From: Candidatus Bathyarchaeota archaeon A05DMB-2
GTDB lineage: Archaea > Thermoproteota > Bathyarchaeia > Bathyarchaeales > Bathycorpusculaceae
NCBI GenBank assembly: GCA_018475625.1
Contig: JAAKEZ010000001.1
Span: forward strand, 1 to 64,000
DNA: 64,000 nt
Direction of reading: 5' to 3'
Positions 16,481 through 24,619 of the stretch are shown here, piece after piece. The position numbers were made by a program, and so were the translations under genes. The notes below the pieces were generated by a model. It searched no databases. It was given only the letters and a program-made list of their open reading frames with translations, and was not told the DNA's origin. Position 1 is the first letter of the stretch. Every line of letters starts with the position of its first letter.

Positions 16481-17205
16481 GCGTCCTCGGCATCGGACCC
16501 GGCTCCCTTGAGCACCTGACGCCGAAAGCAAGGCAAGCGATTGAAGAAGCTGAAGTTGTCATCGGCTACAAGACGTACGTTAAGCTGATCCAAACCATAA
16601 TCAAGAGCGACACGAGCATAATTACTGGAGGAATGGGACGAGAGGTTGAACGCGCCAGGATTGCTGTGGCAGAAGCTTTAGAGAACAAAAAAGTTGCAGT
16701 TGTCAGCAGCGGCGACCCTGGCGTTTATGGCATGGCGGGCGTGGTTTTAGAGGTTGCTGCGCTTGCGAAAGCGGATGTGCCGATAGAAATTGTTCCCGGC
16801 GTCACTGCGGCTACAGTTGCCGCCTCGAAGCTGGGTGCGCCGTTGGTGGGTGATTTTGCGGTGATAAGCCTCAGCGACCTCTTGACTCCTTGGGAGCTTA
16901 TAGAAAAGAGGCTTAACGCTGCTTCTGCGGCGGACTTCGTCATCGTCCTTTATAATCCTCAGAGCCACGAGCGAACTGAGCCCTTAGTTAAGGCTTGTGA
17001 GATTCTGCTCAGATACCGCGGTCCAGAAACGCCTGTGGGCATCGTGAGGCAAGCTGGCAGAAGCGGTGAGGCAACGAGCATTACTACGCTTAAGGGTTTG
17101 CTGGAGAGCGAGGTGGACATGGCTACCACGATTGTGGTTGGTAACTCAACGACTCGCATCGTCAATCGCCGGATGGTGACGCCGAGAGGCTACAATTTGC
17201 AATAG
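16477..17205 (+). CDS. cbiH: Cobalt-precorrin-3B C17-methyltransferase, apparent ATA start
   Basis: CbiH methylates C17 with ring contraction. The reading frame encodes SVLGIGPGSLEHLT (SAM loop) directly after an ATA at 16477, then VVIGYKTYVKL, VAVVSSGDPGVYGMA, IVPGVTAATVAASKLGAPL and FVIVLYNPQSHER. The frame holds no ATG, GTG or TTG between the TGA at 16381 and the internal ATG at 16633, and that ATG would remove the SAM-binding loop. Starting at 16477 gives 242 residues, the usual CbiH length. GAGGGC lies just upstream. ATAA here replaces the ATGA overlap used elsewhere in the operon. The start is odd; the identity is firm. Confidence 0.9.
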   Translation: MSVLGIGPGSLEHLTPKARQAIEEAEVVIGYKTYVKLIQTIIKSDTSIITGGMGREVERARIAVAEALENKKVAVVSSGDPGVYGMAGVVLEVAALAKADVPIEIVPGVTAATVAASKLGAPLVGDFAVISLSDLLTPWELIEKRLNAASAADFVIVLYNPQSHERTEPLVKACEILLRYRGPETPVGIVRQAGRSGEATSITTLKGLLESEVDMATTIVVGNSTTRIVNRRMVTPRGYNLQ

Positions 17206-17214
17206 GAGACTTGG

Positions 17215-17916
17215 CTATCCTAGGATTATGTGAACTGCTAACACGAGAAGGATTACGCCGCTGATTTTCGGGATGTACTTCTCATATCTGTGGATTTTAG
17301 TTTTAACCCGTTCATACATCTTGATTCCAAGGACTGTGACGCCCATAAGACCCACAGTAACAGCCAGTCCATAAGACGCCATCATGAGAAGAGGATTGAC
17401 GCCGCCCACCGCCAAAGCCAAAAGGGCAAATTCTTCCTCGTGAGCGAAGCCTAGGAAAAAGGCGCAACCCGCGATTTTTCGTAAGCTGAGCGCAACGCGT
17501 TTCGGGTGGAAATGCAAATGGGAATGGCTTCCTATCTCTTCATGCTCGTGCGGATGCTCATGCTGGATGCCCTCGGTGTTATCGTGGAAGTGTTCATGTT
17601 GCTCCGCGAATTCGTCCTTCACCTTCTCCGTCAGCATCTTAATCCCCAGAACAATCAGGGCGGCGAAGGCGATGTACTTGAGGATTGGGCTAGTGAAGTT
17701 GGTCAAGGAACTTGCCACAACATAAATGACTACGACGGCAATTGAGGATATGAAGTGAAAGAATGACAGGATGCCTGAACTGACGAATGCGTAGAAAGTT
17801 GGTTTAGCCGTCCTCGCGGAGTAAAGAAGTGCGATGGGCCAGCCGTGACCTGGCTCTAACCCATGCAGTATTCCTATGGCGATTACGCCTATTAGGGAGG
17901 CCTCAATCGCGCTCAT
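17215..17916 (-). CDS. Nickel/cobalt permease-like protein (NicO/RcnA-HupE type) with His-rich loop
   Basis: The hydrophobic protein has about six TM segments, an HGLEPGHGW motif in TM1-2 and a second HEEEF in a later helix, both typical of NicO/UreH-type metal permeases. Between TM3 and TM4 lies a histidine-rich loop (HEHFHD, HEHPHEHEE, HSHLHFH), the expected metal-handling segment. Direction of transport (uptake or efflux) cannot be told. ATG 17916 follows GGTGAG by about 5 bases and is preferred over 17955. It overlaps cbiO by 14 bases, as the last gene of the cbiMNQO operon. Confidence 0.78.
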   Translation of the reverse strand: MSAIEASLIGVIAIGILHGLEPGHGWPIALLYSARTAKPTFYAFVSSGILSFFHFISSIAVVVIYVVASSLTNFTSPILKYIAFAALIVLGIKMLTEKVKDEFAEQHEHFHDNTEGIQHEHPHEHEEIGSHSHLHFHPKRVALSLRKIAGCAFFLGFAHEEEFALLALAVGGVNPLLMMASYGLAVTVGLMGVTVLGIKMYERVKTKIHRYEKYIPKISGVILLVLAVHIILG

Positions 17917-18790
17917 GAGACTCACCTTCCCCTCTGTCTTTCCCAGCGTCTTCAAGGTTTAATAGGCGGAGGATTTCTTTTCTGGCTTCGCTGATTGTGA
18001 GGGGCAGCTGATTGTCTACTGGCAGGTTGTTTTCTTTTTTAAGAACTTCAAAAAGATGCGTGATTCTAGGCGAGCGCAGGTTGACATCTCGGATTAAGTC
18101 TGCGTTCGAAAAGAGTTCTTTAGGCGAGCCTTCCGTTACAAGTTTTCCTTTGCTTAGTATGAAGAGTTTTTTGGCGAATAACGGAACCATGTCCACATCA
18201 TGCGTCGCAAGTATCAGCGTAAGCCCATACTTCGTGTTAAGGTGGAGAAGCAGGTGCAGTATCTCGCTTGCGGCTCTCGGGTCCAAGTTTGAAGTAGGCT
18301 CGTCCATGATGAGCACTTCAGGCTGCATAGCAAGGACTCCCGCCAGAGCCACACGTTTCTTCTGCCCTAAACTGAGGAAGTGCGGTGGCTTTTCCGCGTA
18401 CTCAGCCATGCCCACGAGCCCGAGCGTTTCATCCACGAGTTTCTTGACTTGGTCGGCTGGTTGACCCAAGTTTAACGGTCCAAACGCAACATCCTGTTTC
18501 ACAGTGGGCGCGAAAAGCTGGTCGTTTGGGTCTTGAAAGATGAAGCCCACGCGTCTTCGGAGGTCAAGCAGCGATTTGGAATCGTATTCAAGGGGTTTGT
18601 CTTCGAAGTAGACTTTTCCAGCTGTTGGTTTCAGGATGCCGTTTAAGTGGTGGAGGAGTGTGGTTTTTCCGGAGCCGTTGGTGCCGAGAATGGCTATTCT
18701 TTCTCCTTTTGCGAAGCTCAGCGATACGTTGTCTAATGCGAGGGTGCCGTCCGAATACTGGTGTGACAGGTTCTCCAATCGAAAAAGCAT
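17903..18790 (-). CDS. cbiO: Cobalt ECF transporter ATPase
   Basis: CbiO powers cobalt uptake through CbiMNQ. The ABC ATPase has Walker A GTNGSGKT (36-43), Q-loop FIFQDPNDQLF, signature LSLGQKKRVALAG, Walker B VLIMDEPTSNLD and the switch histidine in ILATHDVDM. The QDPNDQLF segment is typical of ECF-type ATPases. Its ATG overlaps the cbiQ stop as TAATG on the minus strand. Confidence 0.94.
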   Translation of the reverse strand: MLFRLENLSHQYSDGTLALDNVSLSFAKGERIAILGTNGSGKTTLLHHLNGILKPTAGKVYFEDKPLEYDSKSLLDLRRRVGFIFQDPNDQLFAPTVKQDVAFGPLNLGQPADQVKKLVDETLGLVGMAEYAEKPPHFLSLGQKKRVALAGVLAMQPEVLIMDEPTSNLDPRAASEILHLLLHLNTKYGLTLILATHDVDMVPLFAKKLFILSKGKLVTEGSPKELFSNADLIRDVNLRSPRITHLFEVLKKENNLPVDNQLPLTISEARKEILRLLNLEDAGKDRGEGESHERD

Positions 18791-19599
18791 TACAACACTC
18801 CTACGTTCAAGGTTAGATAAGCTGCAAGCACCAGCACGATGTCAAAGATTATGATTCCTGCGAGTGCAGTTTTCTTGGCTGGGGGCTGGTCTTCGAGGAC
18901 TCGGATGTTTCCGTCGTATCCTCGGGCGTTCATGGCGGTTAAAGTGCGTTCGCCCTGCTCCAAGGTTCTGATGAAAAGGTTGCCTGACAGCAACGCTAAG
19001 GAACGGATACGCCGCATCCAACCAGAATGACCAAGCCGAAGTTTCTGGGCGGTGTTCATTTTCTCAGCGACTTCGATGAAGACGAATATGTACCTGTAAA
19101 TCAGCAATGCCATCTCAACCAGCACCTTGGGCACACGCGCCCGCCGAAGAGTGATAAAAATGTCTGTTATCGAAGTGGTCAGCACTAGGAAGAACAGGCA
19201 GGAAAGGGCGCCTTCAACTCTGAGGAACGTGGCGACGCTTAAGGCGATGCCGCTCTTGAAGATGGTCCATGTGAACCATGGGAAAGCGATTTGTGTCAGG
19301 GGTTCGCCTGTGCCGAAGAACAATGCGATTATGATGCAGCTTAACGCAAGCATCACGGTTGGGTAAGCCAGCATATCCAGATAGAAATGCACAGGTATCT
19401 TTGCAAGCCGTAGCAGCAGAATCGTGGCTGCTGCGAACACGATTATCGGCACCACAGGAGAAGGGGATGATACGCTTATGATGAGCGCGGAGAGCGCAAA
19501 GAGCATTTTCGTGACTGGACTGGTTTTTGCAAAAGGATTGATATAGGCGTATCTGTCGATTTGCGCGTATAACTCGCTGTGTGCCATCCCGCGATTCAT
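18790..19599 (-). CDS. cbiQ: Cobalt ECF transporter transmembrane protein
   Basis: CbiQ is the T-component that couples CbiO to the substrate-binding CbiMN. The 269 residues contain DRYAYINPFAKTSPVTKMLFAL at the N-terminus, several TM helices, and cytoplasmic ATPase-coupling motifs of the A-R-G type (ALTAMNARGYDG near 225-240). The gene lies 6 bases downstream of cbiN. Confidence 0.93.
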   Translation of the reverse strand: MNRGMAHSELYAQIDRYAYINPFAKTSPVTKMLFALSALIISVSSPSPVVPIIVFAAATILLLRLAKIPVHFYLDMLAYPTVMLALSCIIIALFFGTGEPLTQIAFPWFTWTIFKSGIALSVATFLRVEGALSCLFFLVLTTSITDIFITLRRARVPKVLVEMALLIYRYIFVFIEVAEKMNTAQKLRLGHSGWMRRIRSLALLSGNLFIRTLEQGERTLTAMNARGYDGNIRVLEDQPPAKKTALAGIIIFDIVLVLAAYLTLNVGVL

Positions 19600-19605
19600 C
19601 CAATA

Positions 19606-19905
19606 TTATTGAGCAGTTTCTGTTTCCTTTATTTCTTTCTTCGCCCTCTTCCCTCTCTCGTACCCGACAAAATAGCCTATAATCATTGCACCGATGGCTG
19701 CCTGAAGCGCGAACAAGAGGCTTTCTATTTCTCCGCTGGGCGGTTCCCAAAGAGGAGTGAACCACGGCGTGTAGCCCCGACCTGAGATTGCTTCTTCTGC
19801 TGCACTGTCGGCTCCGCCGTATGGAGCGTTGGGGAAGATGATTAGGGGTATGGCGAAGATGGCTATTACCACGGCGATTATGATGATGTAATGTTTGGTG
19901 TTCAT
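19606..19905 (-). CDS. cbiN: Cobalt ECF transporter auxiliary subunit
   Basis: CbiN assists metal insertion into CbiM. The 99-residue protein has two TM helices (about 6-26 and 65-82) with an extracytoplasmic loop containing [15 protein letters not shown] and [16 protein letters not shown], typical of CbiN. It shares an ATGA overlap with cbiM. Confidence 0.92.
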   Translation of the reverse strand: MNTKHYIIIIAVVIAIFAIPLIIFPNAPYGGADSAAEEAISGRGYTPWFTPLWEPPSGEIESLLFALQAAIGAMIIGYFVGYERGKRAKKEIKETETAQ

Positions 19906-20600
19906 TGCTGCTTCGGCTCCTTTTGTGTGCTTGCTGGAGTGGGGAGCTTAATAACTTTCATCGCAGACAGCAGTTGCCCTTTGTATTTGGCTAGGAAGTC
20001 GAAGAGTACCACGGCGAGGAGCCCTTCGCCGATGGCGAGCGGAATCTGCGTGACTGCGAAGATGCTTCCAAACGTTAAAAAGGCGTCAAAGAAACCGCCT
20101 GCAGTTGGAAAAACAAGAGCAAGCTGGGCTGACGTGACCACGTAGGTTACTAAGTCTCCTATTGCCGCAGCAAGAAAGATGCCTGCCGCAATTGGGAGCC
20201 GTACCTTTTTGGCGGCAATCCATATGGCGTAAGCCACGAACGGTCCGACTATGCCCATTGAAAAGGTGTTGGCGCCGAGTGTGGTTAAGCCGCCATGTGC
20301 CAGCAGCAGGGCTTGGAAGATTAGGACTATTATTGAGAGAACCGAGGTTATTCCTGGACCGACTACGACGGCGGCTAAGCCGGCGCCAGTTGGGTGCGAG
20401 CTGCTACCTGTTACTGAGGGCAATTTTAGCGCTGAAAGAACGAATATGAAGGCGCCCATCAGGGCGAGGAGTGGTTTTGCTTCGGGGATTTTCTTTGTGA
20501 CTTTTGACAGTCGGTAAACGCCGTAAGCCACTATCGGCAGGGCTATGGCGAACCAGATTTCCCACCATGGATGTGGGAGGAAGCCTTCCATTATGTGCAT
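19902..20600 (-). CDS. cbiM: Cobalt ECF transporter substrate-binding subunit
   Basis: CbiM binds Co2+ through its N-terminal amine and His2 (start MHIMEGFLP). The 232-residue membrane protein also shows [34 protein letters not shown] and the C-terminal EGLLAVVLF. It is the first gene of the minus-strand cbiMNQO-permease operon. AAGGAA precedes the ATG; TTTATAAAT about 40 bases upstream is a TATA candidate. Confidence 0.95.
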   Translation of the reverse strand: MHIMEGFLPHPWWEIWFAIALPIVAYGVYRLSKVTKKIPEAKPLLALMGAFIFVLSALKLPSVTGSSSHPTGAGLAAVVVGPGITSVLSIIVLIFQALLLAHGGLTTLGANTFSMGIVGPFVAYAIWIAAKKVRLPIAAGIFLAAAIGDLVTYVVTSAQLALVFPTAGGFFDAFLTFGSIFAVTQIPLAIGEGLLAVVLFDFLAKYKGQLLSAMKVIKLPTPASTQKEPKQQ

Positions 20601-20615
20601 ATTATTTCCTTGTTA

Positions 20616-20665
20616 TTGGATAATCCAACCAATTAATTTATAAACTTTCGTTTAACCAAGGTTAA
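20616..20665. promoter_or_regulatory. Divergent cbiM/regulator promoter with two palindromes
   Basis: TTGGAT-A-ATCCAA (20616-20628) and TTAACC-AA-GGTTAA (20652-20665) are perfect inverted repeats on either side of AATTTATAAA (about 20634-20643), which can serve as TATA box in both directions. The left palindrome covers the expected cbiM transcript start and the right one that of the regulator, so a bound protein could repress both. The binding protein is not identified; the adjacent winged-helix regulator is the obvious candidate. Confidence 0.55.
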
Positions 20666-20666
20666 G

Positions 20667-21527
20667 TTGAGGTTGAATAACTTGCCCGCAACATCAAAAA
20701 AGCGCTTACTACGCGACAAAGGCGAACTAACCAAATTCCAAATCCTCCTCGAAATCATGCGCAACCAGCCGCACGTAAAGCAGAAGGACATAAGCGACCA
20801 GCTCGGAATCACCATACAAGCCGTCTCAAAATACTTCAAAAAACTAGCCCGCGAAGGATTGCTGGAAGCCGGTTCAGAAAGAGCAGACTACAGACTCACG
20901 CCGAAAGCAATTACCCAACTCAAAGAGAACTTCCGAAGCTTGGAGCAGTACGTAGCCACGGTGAAAGAAGCCATGAAAATCGAACGTTCTTGGCCAGCCA
21001 TAGCCACGAAGCCAGTGAAAGCCGGCGACGAAGTGGGCTTAATTGTGAAGGAAGGTGTCATGTACACCGTGTCCGCAGATAACCCAGACATTCAAGCGTA
21101 CGGAACCGCCTTAATGGACGCCCGTGCAGGCGAGGATTTAGGCTTAACAAATTTGCGGGGAAGAGTCAAAATTAAGCAGGGAAAAATCCTTATTGTCAAG
21201 TTGCCCAGCATTAGGCAAGGTGGTTCCAGAGCTGTTGACCTCAACAAAGTTCGCGCGTTCTACGATGAGTTTCAGCCTGACCGCGTCGGCGTCATGGGCG
21301 CTGTCGGCAGAGCAGTCTTGAACAAACTACACCTCAAAGCAGACATAGAATTCGGCATCAGCCGTGCAGCAGCCATCGCAGCGTCACGAGGCTTAAACGT
21401 TTTTGTGCTCGTTGTCGGCAGGATGGTTAACCGCATGATTGAGGAGATTGACGCGAGAAACATGGAAGGCGCAGCTGAAGTGATTTATGAGGTTAAGGAT
21501 GGGCGAATCACTGAACCTGAACGGTAA
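20667..21527 (+). CDS. Winged-helix transcriptional regulator, probable cobalt/corrin regulator
   Basis: Residues about 20-75 form a winged helix (LTKFQILLEIMRNQ, KQKDISDQLGITIQAVSKYFKKL, GLLEAGSERADYRLT). The remaining 200 residues form a sensor-like domain with GLTNLRGRVKIKQGKILIVKLPSIRQGG and a segment GISRAAAIAASRGLNVFVLVVG. The start is TTG 20667 or a nearby TTG. A TATA box about 25 bases upstream implies a very short or absent leader. Its position back-to-back with cbiMNQO and downstream of cbi genes suggests control of cobalt uptake; no ligand residues are obvious. Confidence 0.65.
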   Translation: MRLNNLPATSKKRLLRDKGELTKFQILLEIMRNQPHVKQKDISDQLGITIQAVSKYFKKLAREGLLEAGSERADYRLTPKAITQLKENFRSLEQYVATVKEAMKIERSWPAIATKPVKAGDEVGLIVKEGVMYTVSADNPDIQAYGTALMDARAGEDLGLTNLRGRVKIKQGKILIVKLPSIRQGGSRAVDLNKVRAFYDEFQPDRVGVMGAVGRAVLNKLHLKADIEFGISRAAAIAASRGLNVFVLVVGRMVNRMIEEIDARNMEGAAEVIYEVKDGRITEPER

Positions 21528-21710
21528 TCTTTCAGGATTTTTGGCTAGTAACTCATCAAGTATCCTGCATTTGGTTTCTAAAATGTGCTCGGTCACCTTG
21601 ATTTCTTTGGGACAAAACTGCGTGCATCTGAAGTAGGGTCTGCAGCCCCAAACCCCGCGCGGTTGGTCCATAATTTCCATGCGCTCTCGCGTGTTACCGA
21701 TTATGGAATC
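21528..21710 (-). pseudogene. sdhB/frdB remnant (C-terminal iron-sulfur domain only)
   Basis: Immediately after the sdhA stop the minus strand encodes DSIIGNTRERMEIMD, GVWGCRPYFRCTQFCPKEI and KVTEHILETK, the C-terminal cluster-binding part of a succinate dehydrogenase/fumarate reductase iron-sulfur subunit. The N-terminal ferredoxin half (about 150 residues) and any start codon in front are absent. The frame runs on into the convergent regulator gene, so the natural end is uncertain. It is a remnant left by internal deletion. Confidence 0.75.
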
Positions 21711-22074
21711 TTAATACTTCCTCGCCTTTGGTTCGAAGCGGGTTATAGTTACAGACTTATGTTCTGCCTTCATGCCTGCAGCTGATTTGAAAACAAGCGT
21801 ATGCTTCAACCACTTTTCATCGTTTCTTTCTGGGAAGTCGCTGCGGAAATGAGTAATCGCTGCCCTTCACCGTGTCGAACATATACCACTCCCAGCGGTC
21901 TTCTTCCTCGTTCCCAAAACTCGCCGCCATTCCACCCTGCGCTACTCCAGAATGCGACCGCGACGCGTTAACTTTGCTGATGACCGCGACTTTACAGTTT
22001 TCTGAGGCTTGCAGGGCTGCGGTTAATCCAGCGATGCCTGCGCCCACGATTACTGCGTCATATTTGTGAATCAT
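21711..22074 (-). pseudogene. sdhA/frdA remnant with large internal deletion
   Basis: From ATG 22074 the frame encodes the FAD-binding N-terminus of a succinate dehydrogenase/fumarate reductase flavoprotein: [54 protein letters not shown]. At about 21850-21853 it jumps, out of frame, to the family C-terminus: [19 protein letters not shown] then VTITRFEPKARKY and the TAA at 21711. A few hundred residues, including the catalytic core, are missing. Both native ends survive, so this is a clean internal deletion, not a random fragment. Confidence 0.8.
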
Positions 22075-22195
22075 GTAAAGGTTCAATCCTCTTGGTTAGC
22101 AAAGTGTTCGTCAAAACTGATTCTACACGTGTGTTAGCGCTCTCAAGTTTTTGTTGCTGTCTGATTGCAGTTACACGAGTTTGCCGTTTGCTTGT

Positions 22196-23092
22196 TTATA
22201 CGACGTATCCCAGTATGATGGAAATCGCATAAATCAGCATAGCCACATGAAACAGAGGTAGCGCTTTAATTCCGGCATCAGCACTCTTTCCCCGTAGTAT
22301 TCTGTAATTTCCAATCGATATCAACAAGAAACCAACCGCAAAGCCGGCAACCGTCACGGTTCTAAGCACGCTGAAAAAGACCACAGCCGCAACTATATGA
22401 ATTATGCTGAATAGAAGTATCCAGTAGGCTGTTCCCTTCATCCCGTACAGGATGGATATTGTTTTCATCTCTTTAACTTGGTCGTTAGCAACGTCGATGA
22501 TATCGTTTACTCCCAGATGCGCTTGCGCTAACGGATAGAAGAAAAAAGCAAAAAGCAGCACGTTGAGGTCTGGGCTAGCAAGACAAAGGTAACCCGCCAC
22601 TGGAAACAGAGTAAAATCAATCCGTCCAACCAACTGGGCAACGGGAAAATTTTCGTTCCGCTTTTTAATCTGGTAGAAAACTTCGAGACAATAACAGATT
22701 ACCATAGTGCCGAAAAGGTACATTGACTGAGGGAACGGAAGAGTAAAAATCAGGGCTGTGGCGACGGCTACAAGCAAGCCAAAGAGCAACAACGCCCGCT
22801 GCTGAGAGATTAAACCTTGGGAGATAGGTCTTTTCCCAAACACGCGCCAATACTTAGTTAACTTATCAAACTCCACATCCTTTTTGTCCAACTTCCAATC
22901 TAAAATATCGTTCAAGATGAGACCGGCTTCGAACCCGAAGAAACCAATCAACGCGACTTTCGCCACCAGCAGCCAAGAAAAATTGTTATGGAATTGGAAA
23001 GCAAGAAAAAGTCCAGCGCACAACAAAGTCGGCCAGACAAAAAAGAAGTGTAAGCGAGTAAGGTCAACGTACGCTTTGACAGTGTCCTTCAT
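22196..23092 (-). CDS. UbiA-family prenyltransferase
   Basis: UbiA enzymes transfer an isoprenoid chain from its diphosphate to an acceptor in the membrane (quinones, archaeal lipids, heme O). The 298-residue protein has about eight TM helices with the first Asp-rich motif NDILDWKLDKKD (about 62-73) and a second, NDIIDVANDQVKE, near 200. The acceptor cannot be assigned. It is divergent from another UbiA paralogue and next to the sdhAB remnants, which may suggest a former respiratory-quinone context. Confidence 0.82.
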   Translation of the reverse strand: MKDTVKAYVDLTRLHFFFVWPTLLCAGLFLAFQFHNNFSWLLVAKVALIGFFGFEAGLILNDILDWKLDKKDVEFDKLTKYWRVFGKRPISQGLISQQRALLLFGLLVAVATALIFTLPFPQSMYLFGTMVICYCLEVFYQIKKRNENFPVAQLVGRIDFTLFPVAGYLCLASPDLNVLLFAFFFYPLAQAHLGVNDIIDVANDQVKEMKTISILYGMKGTAYWILLFSIIHIVAAVVFFSVLRTVTVAGFAVGFLLISIGNYRILRGKSADAGIKALPLFHVAMLIYAISIILGYVV

Positions 23093-23179
23093 TCAAACGC
23101 CTCAGGTCCTTGCCTTTAATGGATGGTTTTAATAAATAAGGTATTCGCATCATAACATAGGAAACTGAGAGTCGGTCGT

Positions 23180-24106
23180 TTGAGCACCTCGCATGCTGTA
23201 TTTCCCAAAATCTTGAAAATCATACGCATCCACATCATAGCAGGAGGCGTTCTGGCGTTCTCACTCGGCGCGCTCTTGGCAATAGCCAACGGTGGAACCT
23301 TTGACTCTCTGCGGTTTATCCTAATGTATGTGGTGATGCTGTTCGGAGACCTCTCAGCCCATTACAGCAACGATTATTACGACGTTGAAATTGACAAGCA
23401 CGTTGAGCAGAAAAAGTTTTTGGGAGGCAGCCGCCTCCTCGTTTACTATCCCGAACTTCGCCCATTAGCAAGGTCTATTTCAATCTTGTTGCTCGCAGTC
23501 TCAAGCATTCTGGCAGTCCTAATTGTGCTTTTTTATGGCGCTCCCGTTGAGTTCTTGGTCATCGCTTTGGCTGAGAATTTTGCAGGCTGGTTTTATTCCG
23601 CGCCGCCGATGCGTTTGACTTCAAGAGGTCTGGGTGAGGCTGCCGTGGCATGCGTGACAGGCTTCGCAATCCCGGGAATAGGATACATAGCAGTGAGGGA
23701 GAAGTTTGACCCTTTGTTTCTCTACTTGGCTGTTCCCTTCGTGATATACGGGCTGATTCTCAGCTTGAGTCTTGAAGCGCCCGACGTTGAAATTGACAGG
23801 AAAGGGGGCAAAACAAACCTTGCCGTCCGCAAAGGTCTCCGCATTGTTTTCCTCATCATGTTGGCGATGGCTGTCTCGGCAACCTCAGCCTTCCTTGTGT
23901 ATGCTTGGCAAATCACTCCCGCAGTCATCGACTTCCGGGCACCAGTTCTTTTCTCCATCGTGCCCTTAGTAGCGGCGCTTTTCGGGTTCGTGGGAGTGGT
24001 GATTCAAAGAAGGAAAGCCAACCTCTACAGCACGCTTAATGTTGCCTCCCTGTTTATCTTCAACATGCTAATGATAGCCTACTTGCTAAGCGTATCGTTT
24101 TCGTAA
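23180..24106 (+). CDS. UbiA-family prenyltransferase (second paralogue)
   Basis: The 308-residue multi-spanning protein carries NDYYDVEIDKHVEQKK (about 69-84) and a second Asp motif EAPDVEIDRKGGKTNLAVRKG (about 200-220), diagnostic of UbiA. The FLGGSRLL segment after motif 1 resembles MenA/DGGGPS-type members. A TATA-like TTTTAATAAATAAGG lies near 23125-23140. The start used is TTG 23180. The two UbiA paralogues are transcribed divergently; they are not close copies of each other. Confidence 0.82.
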   Translation: MSTSHAVFPKILKIIRIHIIAGGVLAFSLGALLAIANGGTFDSLRFILMYVVMLFGDLSAHYSNDYYDVEIDKHVEQKKFLGGSRLLVYYPELRPLARSISILLLAVSSILAVLIVLFYGAPVEFLVIALAENFAGWFYSAPPMRLTSRGLGEAAVACVTGFAIPGIGYIAVREKFDPLFLYLAVPFVIYGLILSLSLEAPDVEIDRKGGKTNLAVRKGLRIVFLIMLAMAVSATSAFLVYAWQITPAVIDFRAPVLFSIVPLVAALFGFVGVVIQRRKANLYSTLNVASLFIFNMLMIAYLLSVSFS

Positions 24107-24227
24107 CCGTTTTGGAGAACTTCCACTCAGCTGAAAACAGCAACCAAAAAGACCCAAATTACAAAACGAAAGTGGCTGCTCGCTGGGCTACGCATGCAAT
24201 TGAAACCAAAAGAATGAATGTTTGAAT

Positions 24228-24332
24228 CTACAGAAAAATCACGAGAGCCAAGGCTTCGACGACAACTGCTACGGTAAGGATTCTATTTAATCGCTCAATT
24301 CTTCTAACTGTTTCTTCAAGAGCATCATCCAC
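24228..24332 (-). CDS. 34-residue tail-anchored membrane microprotein
   Basis: GTG 24332 is preceded by GGGGGTGG with about 6 bases spacing, a strong ribosome-binding site. The product is a short charged helix (DDALEETVRRIERLN) followed by one C-terminal TM helix (ILTVAVVVEALALVIFL). It lies 44 bases downstream of a second small protein with the same layout. No known family is recognised. Confidence 0.6.
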   Translation of the reverse strand: MDDALEETVRRIERLNRILTVAVVVEALALVIFL

Positions 24333-24376
24333 TTTTTACCACCCCCTTCTGGCTATTTCTTTCGTTTTCTTTATGG

Positions 24377-24619
24377 TTACAGGAAAGCAATCCCTATTAT
24401 AGCAGCAAGGATAGCTACTGCCAGAGCCGCTGCCGCATAACTTAGCAGTTCAGCTCGTCTCATCGCTTTTTCCAATCGTGCAGCCATGTCACCGTTATCA
24501 GATTCGGTTGGCGAAGTAGACGACCCCTGTGAAATCGTTTGAGGTTTAGCGACCTCATAATTTCCACAGTTAACTGCCTCCTCGGGAACCGTGGCATTAC
24601 GGTGTAAACAATTAGTCAT
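24377..24619 (-). CDS. Small tail-anchored membrane protein
   Basis: ATG 24619 follows GGAGG by about 9 bases, so it is preferred over the upstream in-frame start at 24649. The 80-residue product has a hydrophilic N-terminus with two cysteines, a Ser/Thr-rich linker, a charged helix AARLEKAMRRAELLS and one C-terminal TM helix. The helix-TM module matches the downstream 34-residue protein. Function unknown. Confidence 0.55.
   Translation of the reverse strand: MTNCLHRNATVPEEAVNCGNYEVAKPQTISQGSSTSPTESDNGDMAARLEKAMRRAELLSYAAAALAVAILAAIIGIAFL

Noticed and set aside
16633-17205. A shorter cbiH beginning at ATG 16633
   Set aside because: It would delete the SAM-binding loop and the first 52 residues, which are encoded in frame directly upstream.
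20600-20667. Cobalamin riboswitch or NikR operator upstream of cbiM
   Set aside because: The 66-base gap is too short for a B12 riboswitch and the palindromes do not match the known bacterial NikR spacing.
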